From Anaerophilus nitritigenes (lineage in GTDB: Bacteria > Bacillota > Clostridia > Peptostreptococcales > Thermotaleaceae), in NCBI RefSeq assembly GCF_004138215.1, contig NZ_RYYS01000064.1:109145-173144 (forward strand): a DNA stretch of 64,000 nt, in the 5' to 3' direction. This document shows, one piece after another, positions 1 through 9,299 of this stretch. The translations under genes were made by a program, and so were the position numbers. The notes beneath the pieces were generated by a model. It saw only the letters and a program-made list of their open reading frames with translations. It had not been told where the DNA came from and ran no database searches. Position 1 is the stretch's first letter, and every line of letters begins with the position of its first letter.

Positions 1-293
1 AGAAAGAGACGATTACAGTGATTACTTCTCATTTTGATGGATTAACATCTGATGATGATATTGATCATCTACAAGTAAAAGGTCTTAAAGGAGTAGATTA
101 TGAGGCATTAAAAGAAGAAATTGGAAAAACCTTAGAAGGTGGAATAGAAGTTGTTCATAAATATATGGATTATAGATTGATAGAAGTAAAAAACAAATAT
201 GAAGTACCAAGAGATGCTATTAATATTGCAAGACTTATGGGACTTCAAGAGCATCTATTAAAAGATGCAGAGAAATATCTACAACAATGTTAA
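1..293 (+). CDS. kamC: MutS-related ATPase, C-terminal fragment; probable lysine 5,6-aminomutase reactivase KamC
   Basis: This reading frame enters from the left edge (codons in phase from base 3) and ends at TAA 291-293. Only about 97 C-terminal residues are visible. They include a TSHFDG stretch resembling the last strand and His loop of the MutS-type ABC ATPase core, followed by a helical tail. In known lysine-fermentation clusters a MutS-like ATPase, KamC, lies directly before kamD and helps reactivate the cobalamin enzyme after inactivation. The position 73 bases before kamD is the main reason for this name. An in-frame GTG at 18 is not a start, because the frame is open upstream. The identity is inferred from context plus a short tail, and a mismatch-repair MutS is less likely here. 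Confidence 0.7.
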   Translation, partial: KETITVITSHFDGLTSDDDIDHLQVKGLKGVDYEALKEEIGKTLEGGIEVVHKYMDYRLIEVKNKYEVPRDAINIARLMGLQEHLLKDAEKYLQQC

Positions 294-296
294 CGG

Positions 297-338
297 TTAG
301 CCGTTAGTATTTTGCAGATGCTAACTGCTAACGGCTAA
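297..338. repeat. Inverted repeat between kamC and kamD
   Basis: TTAGCCGTTAG at 297-307 pairs exactly with CTAACGGCTAA at 328-338 around a 20-nt loop. Further degenerate copies of the same word (TAACGGTTAG at 291-300, GCTAAC at 320 and 341) surround it. It lacks a T-run, so it is not a normal terminator. It looks like a short dispersed intergenic repeat inside an operon and could act as an mRNA stem. Its function is unknown. Confidence 0.55.
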
Positions 339-366
339 ATGCTAACTAAAAAAAGGAGGAAAAAGA

Positions 367-1923
367 ATGCAAAGTAAGTTAAACCTAGACCAAAGCATTA
401 TTGATAGAGCAAGAAAATCTTCTGAAAAAATTGCAGCAGACACTCAAATTTTTATCGACAAACATACAACAGTAACAGTAGAGAGAGCTGTTGCTAGACT
501 TTTAGGAATAGATGGTATTGATGAAATTGAAGTACCACTACCAAATGTTGTAGTAGACAACATTAAAGAAGGTGGTGGATTAGGAGCAGGAGCAGCTTAC
601 TGGATTGGTAATGCGATGATCCACACTAAAAAAGAGCCTCAAGAGATTGCTGAAATGGTTTCAAGAGGAGAACTTGATTTGACAAAAGTTCCTGTAGCAG
701 ATGATGAAAAAATCAAAGAAGCTGTTCAAGGAATTGCCGTAAAAATGGTTGAAAGAATTAGACAAAATAGAGCACAAAGAGATCATTTTTTAGCTACATT
801 AGGAGAAGGTCCAAGACCATATCTATATGTAATTGTTGCGACTGGTAATATCTATGAAGACGTATTGCAAGCACAAGCTGCTGCAAAACAAGGAGCAGAT
901 ATTATCGCAGTAATCAGAACAACAGGTCAAAGTTTACTTGACTATGTACCTTATGGACCAACTACTGAAGGTTTTGGTGGAACGTATGCAACACAAGAAA
1001 ACTTCAGAATCATGAGAAAAGCATTAGATGAAGTTGGTCAAGAGGTTGGAAAATATATTAGATTATGTAACTACTGTTCAGGACTTTGTATGCCAGAGAT
1101 TGCAGCTATGGGTGCAATGGAAAGATTAGACGTAATGCTAAATGATGCATTATACGGAATTTTATTTAGAGATATCAATATTCAAAGAACGTTAGTTGAC
1201 CAATATTTCTCAAGAATTATCAATGGTTTTGCAGGAGTTATTATAAATACTGGAGAAGATAACTATCTAACAACTGCAGATGCTATAGAAGAAGCACATA
1301 CAGTGCTTGCATCTCAATTTATCAATGAGCAATTTGCATTAGTAGCTGGACTTCCAGAAGAACAAATGGGACTTGGTCATGCATTTGAAATGGATCCACA
1401 AACTAAAAATGGTTTCTTATATGAATTATCACAAGCACAAATGGCAAGAGAAATATTCCCTAAAGCACCACTTAAATATATGCCACCAACAAAATTCATG
1501 ACAGGAGATATCTACAAAGGTCATATTCAAGATGCACTATTTAATATGGTTGCAATCATGACAAACCAAAGTCTTCAATTATTAGGAATGCTTACAGAAG
1601 CAATCCATACTCCACTACTACAAGATAGAGCATTATCTATTGACAATGCTAAATATGTATTTAACAATGCTAGAGATATTTCCGGTGAAATAGAGTTTAA
1701 AAAAGATGGAATCATTCAAAAAAGAGCACAAGAAGTATTAGCTCATGCTGCTGATTTGTTAGAACAAATCGAAGAAGAAGGAATGTTTGAAACAATTGCA
1801 CAAGGTAAATTTGCAGGAATCAGAAGAGCAATAGATGGAGGAAAAGGTCTTGAAGGAGTTACTACAAAAGATCCAAAACACTTCAACCCATTTGTTGAAT
1901 TAATGTTAGGAGGTGCAAGATAA
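367..1923 (+). CDS. kamD: Lysine 5,6-aminomutase alpha subunit
   Basis: The product is 518 aa, matching the roughly 57 kDa alpha subunit of adenosylcobalamin- and PLP-dependent D-lysine/beta-lysine 5,6-aminomutase. The enzyme moves the terminal amino group of beta-lysine to C5, giving 3,5-diaminohexanoate, the second isomerisation of lysine fermentation in the cytoplasm. The sequence is a continuous TIM-barrel-type protein without a signal peptide, including the stretch YVIVATGNIYEDVLQAQ near residues 155-172. The ATG at 367 follows AAAAGGAGG with good spacing. Its stop overlaps the kamE start by one base, indicating translational coupling. Upstream is the reactivase-like kamC and downstream kamE, so assignment as part of a Kam operon is strong. 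Confidence 0.94.
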   Translation: MQSKLNLDQSIIDRARKSSEKIAADTQIFIDKHTTVTVERAVARLLGIDGIDEIEVPLPNVVVDNIKEGGGLGAGAAYWIGNAMIHTKKEPQEIAEMVSRGELDLTKVPVADDEKIKEAVQGIAVKMVERIRQNRAQRDHFLATLGEGPRPYLYVIVATGNIYEDVLQAQAAAKQGADIIAVIRTTGQSLLDYVPYGPTTEGFGGTYATQENFRIMRKALDEVGQEVGKYIRLCNYCSGLCMPEIAAMGAMERLDVMLNDALYGILFRDINIQRTLVDQYFSRIINGFAGVIINTGEDNYLTTADAIEEAHTVLASQFINEQFALVAGLPEEQMGLGHAFEMDPQTKNGFLYELSQAQMAREIFPKAPLKYMPPTKFMTGDIYKGHIQDALFNMVAIMTNQSLQLLGMLTEAIHTPLLQDRALSIDNAKYVFNNARDISGEIEFKKDGIIQKRAQEVLAHAADLLEQIEEEGMFETIAQGKFAGIRRAIDGGKGLEGVTTKDPKHFNPFVELMLGGAR

Positions 1924-2693
1924 TGTCAACAAATCAAATAGACTTAACTAAAATTAAACCATATGGAGACACAATGAATGACGGGATAGTACAATTATGC
2001 TTTACCCTTCCAGTTCCTTGTGGAGATGAAGCAAAAGAAGCTGCTAAACGTCTTGCAGCTAAAATGGGACTTGAAGAACCAGCTGTTTCTCATGCACAAG
2101 ATCTTGGTGTAGGATATACAATGTTTGTAATGTATGGAAAATGCTCTCATACAATTGATTTTACAACTATTGAAGTACCAAAAGTAGAAGTAACATCTTT
2201 TGGTAAAGAAGGTGTAGAAGAATATATTGCAGAAAATATTAAAAGAAAAGTTGTTATTGTAGGAGCATGTACTGGTACAGATGCTCATACAGTAGGTATT
2301 GATGCTATTATGAACATGAAAGGTTACAATCACCACTATGGACTTGAAAGATATGAAGGTGTAGATGCATACAACTTAGGAAGCCAAGTGCCAAACGAAG
2401 AATTCATTGCAAAAGCAATTGAATTAAATGCAGACGTATTATTAGTATCTCAAGTAGTTACACAAAAAGATGTTCATATCCAAAACCTTACAAACCTAGT
2501 AGAACTTATTGAAGCAGAAGGAATTCGTGATAAAGTGGTATTGATTTGTGGAGGACCTAGAGTTAGCCATGAGCTTGCAACAGAATTAGGATATGATGCA
2601 GGTTTTGGTGCTGGATCTTATGCAGATGATGTTGGAACTTTTGCTGTAACTGAAATTGTTAAAAGAGGATTAGTAGATAGAGAAAAATTATAA
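1923..2693 (+). CDS. kamE: Lysine 5,6-aminomutase beta subunit (cobalamin and PLP binding)
   Basis: The product is 256 aa, close to the known 29 kDa beta subunit. The C-terminal Rossmann domain carries the base-off cobalamin motif DAHTVG, with Asp120, His122 and Gly125. Lys133 in NMKGYNHHYG sits exactly 11 residues after the cobalamin His, the same spacing as His133 to Lys144 in the Clostridium sticklandii enzyme, so it is the likely PLP Schiff-base lysine. A GGPR/GAGS tail of the B12 fold is also present. It starts at ATG 1923, sharing the A of the kamD TAA. With KamD it forms the active heterotetramer. A terminator at 2704-2737 closes the operon. Confidence 0.94.
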   Translation: MSTNQIDLTKIKPYGDTMNDGIVQLCFTLPVPCGDEAKEAAKRLAAKMGLEEPAVSHAQDLGVGYTMFVMYGKCSHTIDFTTIEVPKVEVTSFGKEGVEEYIAENIKRKVVIVGACTGTDAHTVGIDAIMNMKGYNHHYGLERYEGVDAYNLGSQVPNEEFIAKAIELNADVLLVSQVVTQKDVHIQNLTNLVELIEAEGIRDKVVLICGGPRVSHELATELGYDAGFGAGSYADDVGTFAVTEIVKRGLVDREKL

Positions 2694-2703
2694 GAATAAA
2701 TAT

Positions 2704-2737
2704 AAAAATACTTAAGGCATTTGCCTTAAGTATTTTT
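2704..2737 (+). terminator. Rho-independent terminator after kamE
   Basis: A 16-bp perfect stem, AAAAATACTTAAGGCA (2704-2719) with TGCCTTAAGTATTTTT (2722-2737), starts 10 bases after the kamE stop. The A-tract and T-tract flanks make it potentially bidirectional. Confidence 0.85.
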
Positions 2738-2782
2738 ATATTTAGGTATGATTATAAAAATCCAATAGAATAGATAGCCTAA

Positions 2783-2846
2783 AAGTTTCATTTTGAGATT
2801 TCTATAATCTCATGAATCTCTAAAATCTAAAACTTTGAAAACTCGC
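2783..2846. repeat. Solo arm of a dispersed palindromic element (copy 1)
   Basis: This 64-base segment matches 43932-43995 at 61 of 64 positions. At the other location it is the left arm of an approximately 200-bp foldback element. Here the matching right arm is absent. Instead the sequence runs into a small hairpin (GAACGA 2855-2860 with TCGTTC 2869-2874). It is probably a truncated or recombined copy of a non-coding mobile repeat. The rest of 2738-2971 holds no gene that can be supported. Confidence 0.7.
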
Positions 2847-2971
2847 CTTGTAGGGAACGATCCCAGTGTCGTTCTTGCTTTAGGATAATTATGTTTATAA
2901 AAATAATATATACTAAAAGAAAAGTAAGAATATGACGAAATAATAAATAGACAAATAGAAGAGGTGAAGAA

Positions 2972-4102
2972 ATGAAAAAAACAAGACTATTGGTAGTGAT
3001 GATGACTTTATTGAGTTTTACATTTTCTGCATATGCTTTTGACCTTACTTATGAAGGTGTAGAAAACTATACAAGTATGTATCAAAATAGTAACTTTACA
3101 GATGTAGGAAATCATTGGGCAAAAAAATCTATTTATAAGATGGGGATTTTAGAAGTAGTAAAAGGAACAAATAAATTTTATCCAAACGCCAAGATCTCAA
3201 GAGAAGAAGCGTTAATGTGGATGGTACGACTCTTAGGAGGAGAAGAAGAAGCTCAAACACTAGCACAAGGGAATATAAAAGATATAGATACTGGAAAATA
3301 TCAATTTAATACAAAAAATGATACTTATATGGATGCTTATATTCAAGTTGCTCAAAATCTAGGGATTCTTACTGGAGATGAAATAAAAGCAATTGAAAAA
3401 CTATCAGATGCTCAAAAGGAAAAAATAGATCAACATATTGAAACTAAAAGAGAGAAATATGAGGATGATGAAGATTTAAAACCTCAACAATTAAGAAATA
3501 TAGAAAGAATAACAAAAGATCAAATGAAAAGAGCATATACTTGGAAAGTATCTGTAGATAAAGAACAATCTATTTTATGGGCAGCAAGAACTTTAGGGCT
3601 TAGTCCTGTCTATGAAAATCAACAAAGAGTTTATACAATGAAAGATTTTAAAAATATAAAAACTGAAAATATACCTATGATAGAGGCTGCCTTACAAGCA
3701 GGAATAATAAATGGTGATGGGGGACGGTTAAACCCTAAAGCTAATATTACAAGAGCTCAGTTATCAGCTGTATTAGATACAGCCTCTGAGACAATACTTA
3801 GAATGAAAGGATATAATGTAGAATATGGAGAGATACAAAAAATACAAAACTATGTGTCCTCTCAGCAAAATCCTAGATTTTTAAATTTAGTAGGAGTAGA
3901 AAATTCAGTAATTACTATTTTAAATGATGATGGTATCTATGGAGATATTTTGATACAAGGATCTAATATATCTAGTTTTCATAAGGGTTTCCCAGTGTAT
4001 AAAAATGGAAAAGTCAATCCTCCTTCTGTGATTGGAATAGGAGATATGATTAAAATTTATAAAAACCCAGAAGGAAAAATATTTTATGTAGAGATAGAAT
4101 AA
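2972..4102 (+). CDS. Secreted SLH-domain protein with one C-terminal beta module
   Basis: A 376 aa exported protein. The first about 22 residues form a signal peptide (KK start, hydrophobic core, end near SAYA). An SLH domain lies at residues 39-92 (FTDVGNHWAKKSIYKMG, then ISREEALMWMVRLLG). Two weaker SLH-like units follow near 110-140 and 225-275, the last with ITRAQLSAVLDTA. SLH domains normally dock proteins to pyruvylated secondary wall polymer outside the cell. Residues about 295-376 form a small beta-rich unit (VITILNDDG, then VIGIGDMIKIYKN and a final VEIE) that resembles the repeated modules of the 553 aa and 697 aa surface proteins in this window. The ATG at 2972 follows AGAGGTGAAGAA. 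Its specific role is unknown. Confidence 0.8.
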   Translation: MKKTRLLVVMMTLLSFTFSAYAFDLTYEGVENYTSMYQNSNFTDVGNHWAKKSIYKMGILEVVKGTNKFYPNAKISREEALMWMVRLLGGEEEAQTLAQGNIKDIDTGKYQFNTKNDTYMDAYIQVAQNLGILTGDEIKAIEKLSDAQKEKIDQHIETKREKYEDDEDLKPQQLRNIERITKDQMKRAYTWKVSVDKEQSILWAARTLGLSPVYENQQRVYTMKDFKNIKTENIPMIEAALQAGIINGDGGRLNPKANITRAQLSAVLDTASETILRMKGYNVEYGEIQKIQNYVSSQQNPRFLNLVGVENSVITILNDDGIYGDILIQGSNISSFHKGFPVYKNGKVNPPSVIGIGDMIKIYKNPEGKIFYVEIE

Positions 4103-4129
4103 AAAAAATCGCATTATGCGATTTTTTTT
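4101..4129. terminator. Bidirectional terminator between convergent genes
   Basis: AAAAAAAATCGCATtATGCGATTTTTTTT forms a short hairpin (ATCGCAT with ATGCGAT) flanked by an A-run and a T-run. It overlaps the stop codons of both convergent genes and would end transcripts from both strands. Confidence 0.85.
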
Positions 4130-5045
4130 ATTCTTCATATTTTACTTCAAAAGAATTATCTTTGTCTTTGAATTCGTATCTTCCAATACTATTTCCTTTG
4201 TCTTTGTCATGAACATAAACCATTACATTTATGTCAAAGGCATCATTAACTTCTTTACAAACATCTTTTATAAATTTTTCGAATTCTTTTTTATCTCTAC
4301 TTCTCCAATCTCTATCATTTTTGTAAAAGTCTCCATACATTTTTACATCTATGGTATTACTATAATTTACAAGTTTATAATCAAATTTTAAGGTTCTTCC
4401 ATCATTTTTATGACGATCGTAATGATCATTTAAAATCTTTTCTACATCATCTAGATCATTAGAAGAACTAGATGATCCTCCGTAAGTATAATCATCTTTT
4501 AATTTATTTCTATATTCATCATAACTATATTCTGCAATTCTATCTCTATCCTTATCATATACTGTAATTTCAATATCTTTTTCATATTTCCTGTTTACTT
4601 CTTTACAAATATCTTTTATAAAATCTTCGAAATTGGAGTTGCTTCTGCTTTTCCAGATACGATCATCCCGATCAAAATCGGCATAAATTTTTACTTGTAT
4701 TTTACCACTAGAGAGTTGAGATACAGTAAAATCATCAAAATACATAGTTCGACCATTGTTTTTATGATTATCATATCGATCGTTTAAAATATCTTGTACG
4801 TCTTTAATGCTACTACTAGAATTGCTACTACTAGTAGATGTACTACGTTCATTTCTTAAAATTTCAAGTTCTATTTTCTTTTGACTAAGTTGAAATTTAA
4901 GATTTGTAATTTCAATATTTTTTTGATCTAGTTCATATTGAAGAGCACTTATATTTGCTGGACTATAAGATGTTGCATTTCCTATTATCGTTCCTGAAAA
5001 CATTAGACTTAAAGTTAAGGAAAATACTAAAATTTTTCTTTTCAT
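4128..5045 (-). CDS. Secreted protein with coiled coil and two tandem copies of an unrecognised domain
   Basis: A 305 aa exported protein encoded opposite to its neighbours. The start is ATG at 5045, preceded by TTGGAGGT; an upstream TTG at 5060 falls inside that ribosome site and was rejected. After a signal peptide (about 25 aa) comes a heptad-like helix (about 35-65), a Ser/Thr linker, then two homologous roughly 105-residue units. Each begins DV(Q/E)xILNDxYDxHKNxGRT, continues with IxVKxYxDFxxxDRxW, has FEKFIKDVCKEVN, and ends with VxDKD. A poly-Ser linker separates them. I do not recognise the domain; the alternating strands and one helix suggest an alpha/beta fold. It contains no SLH or sortase motif. 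It may be a secreted or lipid-free wall-associated factor. Confidence 0.75.
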   Translation of the reverse strand: MKRKILVFSLTLSLMFSGTIIGNATSYSPANISALQYELDQKNIEITNLKFQLSQKKIELEILRNERSTSTSSSNSSSSIKDVQDILNDRYDNHKNNGRTMYFDDFTVSQLSSGKIQVKIYADFDRDDRIWKSRSNSNFEDFIKDICKEVNRKYEKDIEITVYDKDRDRIAEYSYDEYRNKLKDDYTYGGSSSSSNDLDDVEKILNDHYDRHKNDGRTLKFDYKLVNYSNTIDVKMYGDFYKNDRDWRSRDKKEFEKFIKDVCKEVNDAFDINVMVYVHDKDKGNSIGRYEFKDKDNSFEVKYEE

Positions 5046-5440
5046 AATGAATACCTCCAAAATATTATATACTCATTTTATTGTATCACAATAAAGAGTG
5101 AAACCTCAACCGTGAAAAAAGGACTATATTATAGTTTTGTTTAATAAAAGATTTATAAAAAACATAAGCAAAATCTAATGAGTATTCCTAATTTTTATGA
5201 ATTTCTATTTAAATTAACATTTAGCTTAAGAATAGTCCAAAAGAACTATATGAGGGTTGTAATAAAAAAGAAACAAACAATACAAGAAAAATTTGGTAGA
5301 ATAAGAAGTAGGTAAAAAATAAAGAAAAGTCGAAATTTGTCCGATAATATAAGCAAAAGGGTATTTTTTATAGATTTTTTCAAAATTGAAACATATAAAA
5401 TAAAGTTTATGTTATACGGACTTTAAAATGGAGGGATTAC
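5046..5440. other. Intergenic region with divergent promoters; no gene seen
   Basis: About 395 bases separate the divergent 305 aa and 1270 aa genes. It must hold promoters for both. The most specific signal is TAAA at 5320-5323, a 17-base gap, then CCGATAAT at 5341-5348, resembling a sigma-D/FliA-type promoter (TAAA, about 15-16, GCCGATAT). No ORF with a ribosome site was found, nor any strong hairpin. Confidence 0.5.
5320..5348 (+). promoter_or_regulatory. Candidate sigma-D-like promoter for the giant surface-protein operon
   Basis: The -35-like TAAA (5320-5323) and -10-like CCGATAAT (5341-5348) are spaced by 17, one or two more than the usual motility-sigma spacing. It lies 93 bases before the 1270 aa gene. 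This is a motif match only. Confidence 0.35.
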
Positions 5441-8400
5441 ATGAGAGTTTTTCAAAAAATATTTAGTCTTACTTTAGCAATTATTTTATTAGTAAGTACT
5501 ATTCCTATTCAAACAGGATTTGCACAAAATGATGATACAATAGATGTATCTATGAAAGTAAAGATTGATGAAAATGAGATTAATAAAGGAGAAAAAGGAG
5601 TAAATTATAATGTTAAATACATAGACTTATCATTTGATTCGAATCTAACTCTTAATAAGAGTCTCAACGAAATAGCTATTTTGGTGAATGGAGAGAAAGA
5701 TGCAGATCATTTTAAGTTTGAATATTCAATACAAAATAATGAGATAAGAATCACTTTAAAAGATGGACCAGGAGATAATACGTATATGCATCCTTTAGAA
5801 TTGAGAAGGCATACTTTGTATAATATTTCTATTCCTAAAGGTTTTTTTATAAATGCTCAAGGAAAAGAAAGTAAAGGTATAAATTTTCCGTTTGTAACAG
5901 AAGGAGATGAAAAGTCTATATATCCACAAGATATTATTAAAGAGACCAAACCTACTAAAAATCAAGTTGATTATCAAAATGGTACAATTACATTTTCTTT
6001 TGTAGATGATATTGAATTTTGTACAGAACTTTTCACTGAAGAAAATAGAGAAAACAATAAATCAGACTACATAACCATTCATACAACTTCTATGATGGAT
6101 CCAAAAGTAGAGCTTTATGGAGAAGATATACCAGATTCAATAGACAATTATGAAGTATCTATAGAAGGGAATGAACTGATTCTAAAATCTAAAAGTGGAA
6201 AATTAAAAGATTTTGCAGAATACGAAGTGACTATTAAAACGAATACAGTTCTTTTAAAGAATACAAAGGAACTCGAAAATGGAAAAGAAATATATAATGA
6301 TGAGCAAACACTTAAATTTAATACAGATGATTTAGTGAATTGGAGTAGTATATATCCACAAAATAATCAAGAAGATGTAGAAATCAATCCATTGATTCAA
6401 ATACCTTTTAAATATTCTATAAAAGATATTGATAAGACAAAAATCACATTAAGCTCTGATGGAAATATTTTTGCTATTGATATGGACAAACATATATGGA
6501 TTACACCTGATCAAAGAACATTGAAAATTGATATCAATAGTCTTTATAGAGATGGTAAGCATCCACTAAGAAAAAATACAGTATATAAGATTACAATCGA
6601 TAAAGAAGCTCTTACATTCACAGATCATAAGTATAGTATAGATGATAGTGATAAATATAAAGAACAGATTTATTTATACTTTATTACAGGACAAAGAGAG
6701 GTTCCCAAAGATCCAGGATTAGATATTATAAAATATACTTCAGATATGCAAAATGATGATATTACATCTATAGGATCTACAAGGCTGAATAAAGATGGAA
6801 ATATTTATATTCATTTTAATAGAAGTATACAGTGGAACGGTATATTAGATACAGAGGCAAAAGCTTATTTTAGGCTTTTAAAAATACCAAAAGCTGATTC
6901 AAATGAATATGATCCAGCAGGTAAGATTTATGATAAAAAGGTTATATATCCAAATACAGAGGAAGAAGAAGTTCCAGTTGATAAAGTAGAAATACTTAAA
7001 GATGCGAATGGAAAAAATCTAAATATTATTAAAATTACTCCAAGACATGAGCTAGTTCATTTAAATGGATATTATATAAAGCTAGATAATACAGATATTA
7101 TCATTGATGATTATCAAAAAAAGTTAAGAGAAAATATCAATCAGAAAATATGGACTTGTCCAACAAATGATAAGAATCATCCAAAATGGCTTGTGGATTT
7201 TATCAAAGCAGAATCAATCAAGGAAGATAAAGATGCTCCTTATAAAAAATATACATTATTTGGAGTGCCACAATATAGTAAAGCTACACCTATTATTATT
7301 CATCTAGATAGAGAAATTATTGTAAATCCTCATCTGAAAGATCCTTTATCAGAGATTACACTTTATGAAGGAGATACAGATAAAATGGTATCTACAATAA
7401 AATTAAATATTGATCAGTATCATCTTGAATATTACTTTGAAGGAAATGCAAAAAAGACTAAATTTTATTTGTATCCAGATAAGACTTTGAGATCAGGAAG
7501 CTATTATCAGCTAGATATACCTAATAATACTTTTGTCACAAGAGGAAATGTTCCTACAGAAAAACTGCAATTAAATTTTGTCATAGAAGGAAATCAAACA
7601 TTAGAAACAGGAATCTATAATCTTTTAATTTCTCCAAAAAAAGAGATTACAGTGCTAGATTTTGTTTATAAAGAAGTAGATGTAACAATTTTAGGATACA
7701 ACTTTAATGAAGAGATGAAAAATATAAGCTTGATTAGAGAAAAAGATGGAAAAGAAATAAAAATACCTAAAGAACATATATTTTTTCAAGATGTAACGAA
7801 AATACTCATTAAGATCAATGGAATGTTAGCGCAAGAATTAGCAAAAGAAGAGAATGTAGGGATTTATGAAATTTGGATTAAAAATGAGAGTGATGACTTG
7901 ATTTGCAAAGGAGGAACCTTTGAAGTTCAATCAAAAGGAAGACCCAAAAGGATAAGAGTATCTCCTGAGGGAGTAGAGGCTGCAGAAAACCCCATTCGTT
8001 ATGATGAGTTTACATTCTATACAAAAAAGATCGGAGAAAAAACAGTTTATCACATGATTATAGTGTTTGAAGACATAGATCACAAAGTTTATCTAGCAAA
8101 CACAGATCCATCTGTATGTAGGCTATCTATACCAGGAACAGATAAAAATTTTGTAGATGAAGAAGGAGTGATATTAGGAGAGAGAAAAGGAAATGAATTT
8201 TATGTATATATACCTCTTAAGGATAAAGTGAATTCTGGAGAAAAATATACAGCATTTATTGCGGAGAATATAGTAAAAAATAATACAAAAGATCAATTAG
8301 GTAATGAAGCCTATAGTTGGATTTTTTATACAAATTTTATTCCTATAGCAAAAGATGTGATAATAGGAAGTGTAGTAGAAGATTATAGTAAAAATGAAGA

Positions 8401-9253
8401 AATCCTTATAAAAGGAGATTTATTTTATGAGCATGGAATAAAAGTATATTTTAGGAATGTAGCTGGTGAGGAGATTGAAGCGGAATATGTAAGGATTAGA
8501 GAAGTTACAGATCCAAAGACAGGAAAAAAAGAGGTGATTGCTTATGTAGAATTACCACAGGGTAGAAATAAGCTTGAAGTTGGTATGTATGACATTGTAG
8601 TGAAAAATGATTCAAATCATAAAAATGAATTTGTATATGATGTGTTGAGTGTTGTCCGGGCTGGAGATCATAGGAAGATTCCTAATGAAGAATATAAATT
8701 GAAAGACAATGGAAAGTATGGAGAAGTAAGGGGTGATTTGAAAATAAGTAAAGATACTTTATTACTTTCTCCAAGTGACATTAATGCAAGAGAGGTTAAT
8801 GTAAATTTAGATGAAGCCATGGGTATAGATACATATATTAGAAAAATTTGGTATGAGGGAGAGACAAGATACAAAATAGGCATGCTTAAAACAAAGTCAA
8901 AATGGGCAGATGTCACTCTTTATGGACTTACATTACAGCCGTATATAAATGATGACAAAATTGAAATGTCTTTGGGCAGAGTAGAGCCAATTGTTGCAAA
9001 AACTTTAAATCAAAAGCTAAGAGGAAAAGGAGTATTATCAGATTTTATACAAGTTTCAGGTAAAAACTTTAAGTTAGATAATATAAAATTATCTATTCCG
9101 TTTAAACATACTACAGCTAAAAATATTAAAGTGTTAAGATATGATGAATTAACAAGAAATTTTTATGAAGAATATGCAACCATCAATTTAGTAGATGGAA
9201 AAGTAGAATTGATGTGTCCTAGAGTTGGAATATTTGTAGTAGTAACAAATTAG
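5441..9253 (+). CDS. Giant secreted protein with repeated Ig-like (SbsA/Big-type) domains
   Basis: A 1270 aa protein with a clear signal peptide (MRVFQKIF, hydrophobic core, cleavage near GFAQ). The body is a chain of beta-sandwich units of the bacterial Ig-like kind. Recurrent marks are 'YPQ(D/N)' followed by 'PxxNQxDV', 'L(R)xxTxYxIxI(D/P)' and 'F(V/I)TEG' or 'FITGQ', at least five times across residues 35-980. IPT-like segments appear in the second half. The C-terminus (about 1195-1270) has KNIKVLRYDELTRNFYEE and VGIFVVV, matching the end of the next gene product. It has no SLH domain, LPXTG motif or membrane anchor, so retention at the surface probably depends on partners. It is the first gene of a four-gene operon, 46 bases before the next. 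The ATG follows AATGGAGGG. Confidence 0.75.
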   Translation: MRVFQKIFSLTLAIILLVSTIPIQTGFAQNDDTIDVSMKVKIDENEINKGEKGVNYNVKYIDLSFDSNLTLNKSLNEIAILVNGEKDADHFKFEYSIQNNEIRITLKDGPGDNTYMHPLELRRHTLYNISIPKGFFINAQGKESKGINFPFVTEGDEKSIYPQDIIKETKPTKNQVDYQNGTITFSFVDDIEFCTELFTEENRENNKSDYITIHTTSMMDPKVELYGEDIPDSIDNYEVSIEGNELILKSKSGKLKDFAEYEVTIKTNTVLLKNTKELENGKEIYNDEQTLKFNTDDLVNWSSIYPQNNQEDVEINPLIQIPFKYSIKDIDKTKITLSSDGNIFAIDMDKHIWITPDQRTLKIDINSLYRDGKHPLRKNTVYKITIDKEALTFTDHKYSIDDSDKYKEQIYLYFITGQREVPKDPGLDIIKYTSDMQNDDITSIGSTRLNKDGNIYIHFNRSIQWNGILDTEAKAYFRLLKIPKADSNEYDPAGKIYDKKVIYPNTEEEEVPVDKVEILKDANGKNLNIIKITPRHELVHLNGYYIKLDNTDIIIDDYQKKLRENINQKIWTCPTNDKNHPKWLVDFIKAESIKEDKDAPYKKYTLFGVPQYSKATPIIIHLDREIIVNPHLKDPLSEITLYEGDTDKMVSTIKLNIDQYHLEYYFEGNAKKTKFYLYPDKTLRSGSYYQLDIPNNTFVTRGNVPTEKLQLNFVIEGNQTLETGIYNLLISPKKEITVLDFVYKEVDVTILGYNFNEEMKNISLIREKDGKEIKIPKEHIFFQDVTKILIKINGMLAQELAKEENVGIYEIWIKNESDDLICKGGTFEVQSKGRPKRIRVSPEGVEAAENPIRYDEFTFYTKKIGEKTVYHMIIVFEDIDHKVYLANTDPSVCRLSIPGTDKNFVDEEGVILGERKGNEFYVYIPLKDKVNSGEKYTAFIAENIVKNNTKDQLGNEAYSWIFYTNFIPIAKDVIIGSVVEDYSKNEEILIKGDLFYEHGIKVYFRNVAGEEIEAEYVRIREVTDPKTGKKEVIAYVELPQGRNKLEVGMYDIVVKNDSNHKNEFVYDVLSVVRAGDHRKIPNEEYKLKDNGKYGEVRGDLKISKDTLLLSPSDINAREVNVNLDEAMGIDTYIRKIWYEGETRYKIGMLKTKSKWADVTLYGLTLQPYINDDKIEMSLGRVEPIVAKTLNQKLRGKGVLSDFIQVSGKNFKLDNIKLSIPFKHTTAKNIKVLRYDELTRNFYEEYATINLVDGKVELMCPRVGIFVVVTN

Positions 9254-9299
9254 AAAAAGATCAAGTAAATTTTACAGTCTCAGAATAGGGGGTAAAGCA

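Noticed and set aside
1..293. Complete 91 aa gene starting at GTG 18
   Set aside because: The frame is open to the left edge and the residues look like the end of a MutS-type ATPase; no ribosome site precedes GTG 18.
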